Assembly (NCBI GenBank): GCA_030606485.1
Contig: JAUWGH010000001.1
Span: 310,001-374,000 of the forward strand
From: Promethearchaeota archaeon
GTDB taxonomy: Archaea; Asgardarchaeota; Lokiarchaeia; Sigyniarchaeales; SOKP01
Length of the DNA: 64,000 nt
Reading direction: 5' to 3'
A model generated the notes under the pieces. The model did not search any database. It was not told where the DNA came from and saw only the letters and a program-made list of their open reading frames with translations. Position numbers and translations under genes: made by a program. This document shows positions 43,711 to 51,744 of this stretch, piece after piece. Position 1 is the first letter of the stretch; each line of letters begins with the position of its first letter.

Positions 43711-44187
43711 ATGAAAGATGATGAACGTGGAATAATTGCCGTGCGAAGTAGTGTAATTGGCGCAATTATTGGGACACTTGTATTTATCGTATTAGCTGCA
43801 TTCTTGTTTGGTTGGGGTACATGGTGGGTATATATGATCATTGGATTTATTTGGATTGGAACAGTCTCTAATGTTCTTAGATATTACATGGTAGAAAGAG
43901 TTAATTGTCCAAGCTGTGGTTCACCTGCTAATAAATATGATAAGTTCTGTAAAATTTGTGGTCATAAATTTCTCAATATGTGTCCTAAATGCCAGAAACC
44001 AGTTACAATTGGAGCAAAATTTTGTGAAGAATGTGGAACTCAACTTGAACAACCTGAAAAAGTAGAACCACCTACTCCATCTGAAGAAGTAAAAGGAGCC
44101 ATAATTAATTTTTGTCCTGGATGTGGTGAGAAGGTGGAAAATCTTGGCGCAAAGCACTGTTCTTTTTGTGGAACAGCGTTAAAATAA
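43711..44187 (+). CDS. Membrane protein with zinc ribbons
   Basis: About 158 residues from ATG 43711 (a TTG at 43699 is only one base from the GGAGG and so less likely). Two hydrophobic helices (IGAIIGTLVFIVLAAFLFGW and WWVYMIIGFIWIGTVSNVL) are followed by two or three zinc ribbons: CPSCGS...CKICG, CPKCQ...CEECG and, after a linker, CPGCG...CSFCG. Tandem ribbons on a membrane anchor suggest a protein or nucleic-acid docking role. A shorter paralogue follows at 44275. Function unknown. Confidence 0.75.
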   Translation: MKDDERGIIAVRSSVIGAIIGTLVFIVLAAFLFGWGTWWVYMIIGFIWIGTVSNVLRYYMVERVNCPSCGSPANKYDKFCKICGHKFLNMCPKCQKPVTIGAKFCEECGTQLEQPEKVEPPTPSEEVKGAIINFCPGCGEKVENLGAKHCSFCGTALK

Positions 44188-44274
44188 AAAAAAATATTTT
44201 TTCTTTTTTATAAAATTCAAAATAATTATTTTTTAATAGAATAAGATGCAAGAGTTAAAATTATGGTGTAAAAT

Positions 44275-44604
44275 ATGAAAAATTATGCGTATTCGCTAGC
44301 AAGTTCTGCTCTTGGAGCAATAACTGTAACATTAATATTTGGATTATTGGCTGAGTTTTTATTGGGATGGCAATGGTGGATCTATATGATTATTGCATTC
44401 TCTTGGATTGGCTTCGTAGGTGCAATATTACGATTTTTAATCCTTGAAGGAAAAAAATGTCCTCAATGTAATAGTAATGTTAGTAGAGATACAAAATTTT
44501 GCAAGAACTGTGGTTACCAATTTTATAAAGAATGTCCAAAATGTAGGAAAATGCTACGTTCTGGAGCGAGATTCTGTGATGAATGTGGAGCTCAAATAGA
44601 ATAA
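44275..44604 (+). CDS. Membrane zinc-ribbon protein, paralogue of the preceding gene
   Basis: A 109-residue protein with the same order as the preceding one: two hydrophobic helices (LGAITVTLIFGLLAEFLLGW, WWIYMIIAFSWIGFVGAIL), then two ribbons (CPQCNS...CKNCG, CPKCR...CDECG). It lacks the third ribbon. High similarity in the helices and ribbons shows a tandem duplication. ATG start with GGTGTAAAAT upstream. Confidence 0.75.
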   Translation: MKNYAYSLASSALGAITVTLIFGLLAEFLLGWQWWIYMIIAFSWIGFVGAILRFLILEGKKCPQCNSNVSRDTKFCKNCGYQFYKECPKCRKMLRSGARFCDECGAQIE

Positions 44605-44662
44605 TAATACAAATAAACTTAAATTTAAATTATACCTTTTTTTATTTTTTTGATTAAATAAA

Positions 44663-45475
44663 TTAACTTAATAAATCAAATATCTTCAATTTCATTCCAT
44701 CCTCTGCAGCGATAACTCTTTTTATTTCAGTTTGTTCCTGTAATTTTTTAACTTGGGAAGGTACAAAATTTCTATCTGACCTTGGGCTGTCCATATATGC
44801 TCCGAAATGTGTAATAATTAGTGTAGTTGGAGTGGGATCAATCTTATTTAAATAAGGAATTACTTCATCCGTACAAAGATGCCGTTTACAATAGATCGAA
44901 TTAGGTCTTAGAAGATTTAATACTAAGATATCGATACCATGAAACTGGTCTGGAAATTTATCAAATACCATTGTATCACTTGAAAATGCAATGGAATAGT
45001 CTTTTAACCTAAACCTTATGCCAAAACCAGGAGCTTTAGTATGAACTACTTTTGTTCCAATGATTTCTATTCCATTATAATTAAATATATCTCCCGCCTT
45101 AAATGAAATAATCCTTTCTAACATATTTTGGTGATATTGACTAATATAATTAATAACATTTTGTGGCGCAAATAATATACCTTTTTTTACGAATTTTCTC
45201 TCATTATCATAAAATCTATCACGTGAAGCCTCGATCATAACTTGAATATCATTAAAGTGATCAACATGAAAATGAGTCACAAAAAATAATTCGGTCTTTA
45301 ATGGATCTTCATTATATTGATTTATTCTTACAATTGCTCCGGGACCAGGATCTATGTGTGCTTGGATTCCATTGAATTTAAATAAAATACCTCCAGTTGC
45401 TCGATATTGCGTTCTAATATGAATACGGCCACCTCCCGATCCTAAAAAGACTATTTCATCTTCCGTGTTGCTCAT
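44663..45475 (-). CDS. Metallo-beta-lactamase-fold hydrolase
   Basis: A 270-residue protein: FLGSGGGRIHIRTQYRATGG and HIDPGPGAIVRI open the fold, and FVTHFHVDHFNDIQ is the HxHxDH metal motif; SSDTMVFD and ITHFGAYMD give the remaining ligands. The opening SGGGR and the YRATGG loop resemble the RNase Z/PhnP-like branch of MBL proteins, which act on RNA ends or cyclic phosphates. No beta-CASP domain. Substrate unknown; a nuclease or phosphodiesterase is likely. Upstream of it, on the plus strand, is tRNA-Trp. Confidence 0.9.
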   Translation of the reverse strand: MSNTEDEIVFLGSGGGRIHIRTQYRATGGILFKFNGIQAHIDPGPGAIVRINQYNEDPLKTELFFVTHFHVDHFNDIQVMIEASRDRFYDNERKFVKKGILFAPQNVINYISQYHQNMLERIISFKAGDIFNYNGIEIIGTKVVHTKAPGFGIRFRLKDYSIAFSSDTMVFDKFPDQFHGIDILVLNLLRPNSIYCKRHLCTDEVIPYLNKIDPTPTTLIITHFGAYMDSPRSDRNFVPSQVKKLQEQTEIKRVIAAEDGMKLKIFDLLS

Positions 45476-45582
45476 TAAACCTAATCACTTTTTTAAAAAC
45501 AATTAAAGATAATGTTTCATTGAAAAAAATGTTTACTTAGTAAAATTTTTTAGATTTAGATAATTTATTATTATCAAATTAA

Positions 45583-45686
45583 GGGGATGTGGCCTAGCCC
45601 GGTTTGATTCTGAGTAGTTTCAGAACACGAGAAACGGCGCCAGCCTCCAGAGTTGGTGATCATGGGTTCAAATCCCATCATCCCCA
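45583..45686 (+). tRNA. tRNA-Trp (CCA) with an intron in the D arm
   Basis: Acceptor GGGGATG (45583-45589) pairs with CATCCCC (45679-45685), with discriminator A at 45686. The T arm is ATGGG-TTCAAAT-CCCAT. The anticodon arm CCAGC-CTCCAGA-GTTGG gives anticodon CCA (45647-45649), so this is tRNA-Trp. Between the D-stem halves GCC (45592-45594) and GGC (45636-45638) there are about 28 bases too many, holding a perfect hairpin TTCTGA-GTAGTT-TCAGAA (45608-45625). The intron lies about 45607-45635, inside the D arm rather than at 37/38. CCA is not encoded. Confidence 0.92.
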
Positions 45687-45697
45687 TTTATAAAACC

Positions 45698-45955
45698 TTA
45701 AATATCAAATACCTTAATTTCAATTAATTTATCAGCTTTATGCTCAAGATTTTCATAAGTTAGATCTTTTTTAGAATATCGCCCTTTTAAAAATTCAAGG
45801 GGGTTTTTTATAATAATTAATTCAACTCTTTCCGGTTCTTTATAGATACAATATAATTTATCTCCTTTTTTAATATTGAATTTTTTTTGAATTTCTTTAG
45901 GAATTGTGGTTATTCCTTTATCTCCTACGATGGATTCAATATTAATTTTTATCAC
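45698..45955 (-). CDS. AbrB/SpoVT-family DNA-binding protein
   Basis: An 85-residue protein whose first 50 residues follow the swapped-hairpin AbrB pattern: DKGITTIPKEIQKKFNIKKGDKLYCIY. The C-terminal tail (EFLKGRYSKKDL...EHKADKLIEIKVF) is the kind that binds a toxin in VapBC-type systems, but no VapC (PIN) gene is next to it, so it may be a solo regulator. It starts at GTG 45955, in which the GGTGA could also act as a ribosome site. It lies tail-to-tail with tRNA-Trp. Confidence 0.75.
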   Translation of the reverse strand: MIKINIESIVGDKGITTIPKEIQKKFNIKKGDKLYCIYKEPERVELIIIKNPLEFLKGRYSKKDLTYENLEHKADKLIEIKVFDI

Positions 45956-46012
45956 CTATTTGGAAATATTAAATATTATTAAAATAAAAATTTAAAATTA
46001 AAATATAATAGT

Positions 46013-46183
46013 TTAAGCGGGAAACCAATGCCTACAAACAATGCACTGACATATTCTCTGTTTTCTCCCGTTTTTTAATATCATTACACGGTTAACGATT
46101 ACACTCCCGCACTTTTCGCATAATTGCAAACCTGTTTTATCACTTAATATGGTTTGTTTATTTCTCAAATCTGTAGAAACCAT
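46013..46183 (-). CDS. Small zinc-ribbon protein (56 residues)
   Basis: A frame of 56 codons from ATG 46183 to TAA at 46013. The second half reads LCEKCGSVIVNRVMIL, then RICQC and CRHWFPA: a CxxC pair and a second CxC...C set 20-odd residues later, as in a zinc-ribbon/zinc-finger miniprotein. The spacing and composition are clearly protein-like, and it fills an otherwise empty 510-base stretch. Family not recognised; Asgard and Thermococcus-type small zinc proteins often act in transcription or translation. Confidence 0.6.
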   Translation of the reverse strand: MVSTDLRNKQTILSDKTGLQLCEKCGSVIVNRVMILKNGRKQRICQCIVCRHWFPA

Positions 46184-46467
46184 TCTTATACCTAGTAAGT
46201 ATAATAGTTTTTTTTACTAATATAACTGCTTTTTTTTAGAATTTTCTTCAGATTTTTATTTTTTTCACAAATAATTCTAATGTTTTTCAACTATACTCTC
46301 TTTAATTGCATTAGAGCGACTCAATAATATCATTCTTTTAATGAATTTATTAAATGTAGAATGATTTTCATTGAGTAAAAAATAAAATCCAAATCGTATC
46401 AATAGATTTTATAATCTTTAAAAGATTATTTTACTTATTACAGAGCAAATCACAATTTTCAAGCCCC

Positions 46468-47244
46468 ATGTTATTTAATTATATAATTGGACCAGCAGGA
46501 AGCGGAAAATCCACATTGGTTGCTCAGCTAAAAGATTACATCTCTATGAGAGATTCAGAAATAACTGTAATTGCAATTAATTTAGACCCAGGTGCGTTAG
46601 ATTTAAAGTTTAATGCAGATATTGATATAAGGGATTATATCACCTTAGATGAAGTTATGAGGAAGTATAATTTAGGTCCAAATGGAGGAATGATATTAGC
46701 TGCAGATTTAATGATAAATTATATAGAAGATCTCAAATATGAGATAAATCAATATCAACCTGATTGGGTTTTAATTGATACTCCAGGTCAGTTAGAATTA
46801 TTTGCTTTCAGGGAAGTGGGTCCAATTATCGCAAGTTCCTTAGGTTTCGGTGGTGTTCAGAGATCGACAACTTTTTTATTTGATTCATATATGGTAAAAC
46901 GACCGAATGGATTTATATCTACCCTGCTATTAGCTGCTTCAGTTCAATATCGATTTCTAAATATTCCACAAATTAACGCTCTTTCTAAAATCGATTTATT
47001 AGATGATGATTTAATTGATATGGTCCTCGAATGGAGCACAGACTTTCAAAAATTAAGTGAGGCTACCAATGAAAGGGAAAAAGGTTTAATACGTGAATTA
47101 TCTCTTTTAGTATCCGAAGTATTTTCTCAACTAGGCTCTACCTCTGAATTAATTCCAATCACAACGGTAAGAGAAGATGGTTTGGACATTTTATTTGGGA
47201 CCCTTCAACGCATTTTTGATTCGGATAAATCAGAGTTTTATTGA
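46468..47244 (+). CDS. GPN-loop GTPase
   Basis: A 258-residue GTPase. Walker A GPAGSGKSTL lies near the start, the GPN motif itself is present (NLGPNGGMI), the switch region VLIDTPGQLELFAF follows, and ALSKIDLL supplies the G4-like motif. GPN proteins (archaeal PAB0955, eukaryotic GPN1-3) dimerise through the GPN loop and help assemble RNA polymerase II or other complexes in eukaryotes. ATG start. It precedes a nucleotidyltransferase by 137 bases but has no obvious functional link to it. Confidence 0.95.
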   Translation: MLFNYIIGPAGSGKSTLVAQLKDYISMRDSEITVIAINLDPGALDLKFNADIDIRDYITLDEVMRKYNLGPNGGMILAADLMINYIEDLKYEINQYQPDWVLIDTPGQLELFAFREVGPIIASSLGFGGVQRSTTFLFDSYMVKRPNGFISTLLLAASVQYRFLNIPQINALSKIDLLDDDLIDMVLEWSTDFQKLSEATNEREKGLIRELSLLVSEVFSQLGSTSELIPITTVREDGLDILFGTLQRIFDSDKSEFY

Positions 47245-47381
47245 ATAAAAATAGTTTTAAATTTTAAAGATTTTTTTATTTATTAACTAGAGTTCATATT
47301 AAAGAAATATTAAAGCAATCTGAAATTAAATTTATTAATGAATACAATTCTTTATCAGAAAGTGAGAGATTTTTATTAGAC

Positions 47382-48506
47382 ATGAAGATAATTGGTCCTA
47401 TAGCTGGAAGCGGGTCGCGATTGCGTCCTTTCACGTTTAAAAAACCTAAAGCTTTTATTAAAGTTGCAGGTAAAACAGTTTTGGACCATATTTTAGGCAA
47501 ATTAAAGGATACATTCGATCAAAATACCGAATTAATATTAATCGTTGGTTATAAGAAAGAGCAAATAATTGATTATATAAGTAAAAATTACTCAAAGGAT
47601 TTCAAATTAACGTTTATAGAACAAATACCCAGAGGTTTTGATGGAGATGTACCATATTATTGGGGTCTCGGCGAAGCTATTTATCTTGCCAAGGAACAAT
47701 TCAATTTTCAAGAAGATGATTTGAACAAGAAAAGTATAAATGAAAAAAAAGATGGATGTTTGATTTTCTTAGGTGACATGGTTCTACTTGATGAGTACTC
47801 ATATATTTTATATCGATATTATGAATCAGATGTGGATGGAATAATAACCGTTATGAGAGTTCCAAAGGAAGAAGCTAGTTCTTATGGAATTGTGTCTGTT
47901 GATGATAATATGATCATCAAGAATTTAGTCGAGAAGCCTAAGGAATTTATCTCTGACCTAGCAATCGCAGGAATCTATGCATTTAGTAGAAAAACAACGA
48001 ATGCTTTATTTAACAACATAAAAAAATATTTGGACAACAAATCTGAAGATTCTGGTGAAATTTATATGACTCCAGCACTTCAAGATTTGATAGATCAAAA
48101 CTACAAAATCGCTGCAGTCGAATTGAAAAAAGGGATTTTGGATTTTGGGAGAACTACCGAACTTTTGAAAGGCAACCGCTATATATTAGAGCATATGGCT
48201 CAAATAAATGAAAAATCTTCAACACAAAATGTAAATTTCAAGTATAGTGTAATTAATACACCAGTAAATATTGAAGAAAACACTGAAATTACTCATTCTA
48301 TTATTGGGCCATATGTATCTATTGGTAAAAATTGTAAATTAAAGAAATGTATATTAAAAAATTGCATAATCGAAGATGGTGCATATCTCTCAAATATAAT
48401 TACAGAAAATTCAATTATTGGGAGTTATGTTAAAATTGACAATCTCTCTAAAGATAATTTGATGATTGGAGATAAATGCCAACTAGTTTTAAATAATGAC
48501 AAATAA
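47382..48506 (+). CDS. Sugar-phosphate nucleotidyltransferase with left-handed beta-helix tail
   Basis: A 374-residue protein. GSGSRLRPFTFKKPKAFIKVAGK is the nucleotide-binding motif of RmlA/GlmU-type pyrophosphorylases; FLGDMVLL and LVEKPKEF are the other family motifs (D-x-V-L, EKP). The last 90 residues show hexapeptide-type repeats (NTEITHSIIGPYVSIGKNC, IIEDGAYL) forming a short beta-helix. It activates a sugar phosphate (glucose-1-P, GlcNAc-1-P or similar) with an NTP for surface glycans or glycolipids. Substrate not readable. It is followed by the GIFT-like gene. Confidence 0.9.
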   Translation: MKIIGPIAGSGSRLRPFTFKKPKAFIKVAGKTVLDHILGKLKDTFDQNTELILIVGYKKEQIIDYISKNYSKDFKLTFIEQIPRGFDGDVPYYWGLGEAIYLAKEQFNFQEDDLNKKSINEKKDGCLIFLGDMVLLDEYSYILYRYYESDVDGIITVMRVPKEEASSYGIVSVDDNMIIKNLVEKPKEFISDLAIAGIYAFSRKTTNALFNNIKKYLDNKSEDSGEIYMTPALQDLIDQNYKIAAVELKKGILDFGRTTELLKGNRYILEHMAQINEKSSTQNVNFKYSVINTPVNIEENTEITHSIIGPYVSIGKNCKLKKCILKNCIIEDGAYLSNIITENSIIGSYVKIDNLSKDNLMIGDKCQLVLNNDK

Positions 48507-48625
48507 GTATATGCCAGAAATGAAATAAAATTTTAAATTAAATAAAAATAAAGATTAAAGCAAGAAGATTTATTGATTATTTATATAATTTTTATTTTTT
48601 ATAGAAAAAAGGTGACTCTTAACAA

Positions 48626-50008
48626 TTGGTTGGGAATTTTATTGCCTGGGATGAAAGTAAAAAACCACGCGGAAGAATTGATATTAACTACAAAACAATA
48701 AAACAACTCTTGGATTCTCAAGGTTTTGAATCATATCAATTTTCGGAATTTCCAATTATTCATGAATCTCTAAAACCTTATGATATTTTGGTGTTTGCTT
48801 GTCCTGATTTTGCAAAAATTACACCTCAGGAAATAAATGAGATTGAGAATTGGGTGAGAGAAGATGGTGGTGGATTATTATTATTAAGTCATGCTGGAGG
48901 TGATAAGGGTCGTCAAACAAACCTTTCCGCTCTAGCTGAACGGTTTGGAATTACATTTGAAAATGATCAAGTGCTTTCACCTAATAATTATGGTATGGAA
49001 AATTTACCAAAGGTTTCTACATTTACACCACCTCATCAAATCAATGAAGGAATTAATGAAATTTGCTATCGTGCAGGTTGTTCTCTTACGACAATTGGGG
49101 GTTCTATTCCAATTGCTATGAGTGATCCAGACGCGGATCCCTTCTCAGTTCCTTTGATAGTTGTATCAGAAGCTGATAATGGGTTAGTATGCGTAATTGG
49201 TAGTTATGAAATCTTTAGAGATGAAATTGGCTGTGGAATTGAAAATGAACAACATCAAAAACTCGCTCTAAATTTATTTAATTGGTTGATTTCTGCACAT
49301 CGATTGAAATTAAAGGAAAAAGGAATTTCTACAATACCATCCAAAAAACCTGGACTGGCATATGGTTCAAGCTTACATCCTGCATTTTCTGATGCTGATG
49401 AAAAAGTTGGTACTCAACCGTATTCACCAATTACTGTGAAATCAGAAATTAAAATCTCCTCAAAAAGTGACCTTATACAAACTCTTTATTCAGTATTAGA
49501 TGAATTAAATGCTTTAAGTGATGTTGTAAATAAATTGATAGATTCAGTAATCGGTTCAGAAGATGAAATTATTGAATTACAGGCAATCAAAGAAATGCAA
49601 GAAAAGATTCAGCAGCCACCACAGTTAGAAGAACCCCCAGATCTTGGAATAGATTTTGAGAAATTAAAAAAAGAAGTTGAAGCCGAAACCGCTGAAGAGG
49701 ACAAAGAACTTACAGATTTAACTGAATTACCCAAAAAGCCATCTACTAAAAAACCGTTACCTCCAAGACCGAAAGGGATGCCTCCTCAAAATAAGAAACA
49801 GTCTAAAGAAGAATTAGCTGCGGAATTAGAAGGATTAGAGGGTAAAGTAAAAACAGTTAATAATTTAATTACATTCCTGAAGAAAAAGAAAAGAAACGGA
49901 AAAATTAAACAAAATGATTACAATAAGCAAATGAAAAAATTAAAGTATGATTTAGAAAATGCTATCAATAAAATAGATGAGTTAAAAAAATTATTTAACA
50001 AAAAATAA
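48626..50008 (+). CDS. GIFT/IFT52-like domain protein with coiled-coil tail
   Basis: A 460-residue protein from TTG 48626, supported by GGTGA nine bases upstream. Residues 1-230 form a Rossmann-like domain: GRIDINYKTIKQLLDSQGFE, LKPYDILVFACPD, IENWVREDGGGLLLLSHAGGDKG and NLSALAERFGITFEND. This pattern is that of the GIFT (GldG/IFT52) and amidotransferase-like domains; the G-G-G-L-L-L-L-S-H turn is in place, but no catalytic cysteine is. After a proline-rich linker comes a coiled coil (about 400-460). In eukaryotes IFT52 is part of the intraflagellar transport B complex, but this domain is widespread, so no ciliary role follows. Confidence 0.7.
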   Translation: MVGNFIAWDESKKPRGRIDINYKTIKQLLDSQGFESYQFSEFPIIHESLKPYDILVFACPDFAKITPQEINEIENWVREDGGGLLLLSHAGGDKGRQTNLSALAERFGITFENDQVLSPNNYGMENLPKVSTFTPPHQINEGINEICYRAGCSLTTIGGSIPIAMSDPDADPFSVPLIVVSEADNGLVCVIGSYEIFRDEIGCGIENEQHQKLALNLFNWLISAHRLKLKEKGISTIPSKKPGLAYGSSLHPAFSDADEKVGTQPYSPITVKSEIKISSKSDLIQTLYSVLDELNALSDVVNKLIDSVIGSEDEIIELQAIKEMQEKIQQPPQLEEPPDLGIDFEKLKKEVEAETAEEDKELTDLTELPKKPSTKKPLPPRPKGMPPQNKKQSKEELAAELEGLEGKVKTVNNLITFLKKKKRNGKIKQNDYNKQMKKLKYDLENAINKIDELKKLFNKK

Positions 50009-50030
50009 GCTTAATCAAGCATTTTATTTT

Positions 50031-51611
50031 TTATCCTTTTCTCTTTGCTTCAGTTAAAGCTTTTTCTGCTAATTTTGTAGCTTTATTTGCCTTTTCTTTT
50101 TGTTTTTTAAATTTATCTTTCCATATTTTTACTTCAGAATCTAATTCTTTTATTTTTTTTGTTAAAAGTGCTATTTCTTTAGCCGATTTTTGTATATCTT
50201 TTCCAGCAAAATATTTTTGAAAGAGAGATTCCGCTTCTACCAATTCACCTTCTGATTTGGCTTCTAATATTTTAAGTCTCTTCTTCTTTAAATCTTCAAT
50301 AGTTTCTTTAGAAAGAAAATCGAGAGGATTAAATCCTATGCCTCCATGTTCTGTTTTTCGTTTTCTAATTTTTAGAAATAAAGGTGCGATCTTAACGGCA
50401 TCACCACAAATTATACATTCACCTGGGTCTAATCTTTGAATTTCTTCTTTATATTCTGGACCTAAATCTTCAGCACTTGAAATAGTTATATCAACATCTC
50501 TTATATCAGTTAATTGATGTATTATCCATGTTCCTGCCTGACCTCTTATCGTAACATCTAATAGTTGGGGTTTTTGAGTAGATATAACGAGATTTGCACC
50601 AAATTTTCTTCCTTCTTGAGAAAATAGTTTTACAGTTTCTGATATGTCTGTTTTCTTTTTACCTGCAAAAAGATGAGCCTCATCTATGAAAAGATAAAAG
50701 GGTTGAATTTGTTTGGAGGTGCTCGCATTATATAATTTCATAAGAATATTATTGGCAATAACCTCTTGAAGTTCCAACGGTAAACCTCTAAAATTTATAA
50801 TTGTACATAAATTTGAAGCTACTAAATCAGTTGCATCTAAAGAAAAAATATATTTTATGTCCACATCCGCTCCCTCATTCAAATTTAAATCAGCAAATTC
50901 TATTATTTTTTCAACAAATTCACTAGGAGATATTTTATCCTTTTCTAATTCCTCAATTGGAATTTCCGCTTCGGAATCTGAAGGAATACTTGGTAATTTT
51001 TCAATTGGTTCTGAAGATTTACTTATATCCCAATATTCAAGTTCTGGCTCTTCATTAGGAATTTCTTCATCAGTTTCTGAAATTTCTCTAGAAATTTTTA
51101 AACTAGAATATTCACCATGTCGATCAAAAATGACTATAGGAATTCCTTTTTCTAGGAATTCCTCAATTAACACTCCCATCGTATACGATTTACCCGAACC
51201 AGATTTACCCGTAATAAAAATTCTACCAAAATTCTTTACTAATAAACGCACATCATATTTAGAATAACCAAGTAGAGTCCCAAAATGTATTGAATCTTCT
51301 TCGGGATTATCAATCCCAAAAGTTTCTATAATTTGCTCCCTTTTAGCAAGATAAACTTCACTTCCGATCTTAAATGGTCTTTTCGGCATATGACCAAGAA
51401 CTTTTATTGTTGCCATTAATCCTTGTTTATCATTCCAGATATCACTTATCTTAAATAAATAATAATCTTTCTCTTCATTACTATCAGAATCAGTATAAAT
51501 CACTAAATGATCGTTTCGCCCTAGATTTTTATCCACAATTAAAAAATTAACCGTGTGTGTTGTTGTTTTACCGATTAACTTTCCAGCAATTATATCTTCT
51601 TGTTTAGACAT
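50031..51611 (-). CDS. HerA-like ATPase
   Basis: A 526-residue ATPase. An N-terminal beta-barrel (HAS-like, residues 1-110) precedes the RecA-type domain. Walker A GKSGSGKS (135-142), IVIFDRHGEYSSL, the Walker B LFIDEAHLF, ISTQKPQLLD and a terminal arginine-finger region follow. A 200-residue insert-containing middle (SSEPIEKLPSIPSDSEAEIP is acidic) and a charged coiled-coil C-terminus (LDSEVKIWKDKFKKQKEK) are additions. HerA translocates DNA with NurA in end resection; no nurA is seen here. It lies alone on the minus strand. Confidence 0.9.
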   Translation of the reverse strand: MSKQEDIIAGKLIGKTTTHTVNFLIVDKNLGRNDHLVIYTDSDSNEEKDYYLFKISDIWNDKQGLMATIKVLGHMPKRPFKIGSEVYLAKREQIIETFGIDNPEEDSIHFGTLLGYSKYDVRLLVKNFGRIFITGKSGSGKSYTMGVLIEEFLEKGIPIVIFDRHGEYSSLKISREISETDEEIPNEEPELEYWDISKSSEPIEKLPSIPSDSEAEIPIEELEKDKISPSEFVEKIIEFADLNLNEGADVDIKYIFSLDATDLVASNLCTIINFRGLPLELQEVIANNILMKLYNASTSKQIQPFYLFIDEAHLFAGKKKTDISETVKLFSQEGRKFGANLVISTQKPQLLDVTIRGQAGTWIIHQLTDIRDVDITISSAEDLGPEYKEEIQRLDPGECIICGDAVKIAPLFLKIRKRKTEHGGIGFNPLDFLSKETIEDLKKKRLKILEAKSEGELVEAESLFQKYFAGKDIQKSAKEIALLTKKIKELDSEVKIWKDKFKKQKEKANKATKLAEKALTEAKRKG

Positions 51612-51744
51612 TGAAATCTCTTACAAAAATAATGAATACTAAATATTTAATAAAAAATTACACATAAATTTTTAACTATTTATTATAATTCTTATGATAA
51701 TTGTTTATTAAAACCATCTTTTAACGAGAAAAGTAATAATAATA

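Noticed and set aside
45698-45955. VapB antitoxin of a VapBC pair
   Set aside because: The protein is AbrB-like, but no PIN-domain toxin gene lies beside it on either side (tRNA-Trp and a zinc miniprotein are the neighbours).
48626-50008. Evidence for a cilium-like system
   Set aside because: The GIFT-like domain is widespread in prokaryotes and no other intraflagellar transport proteins are present in the window.
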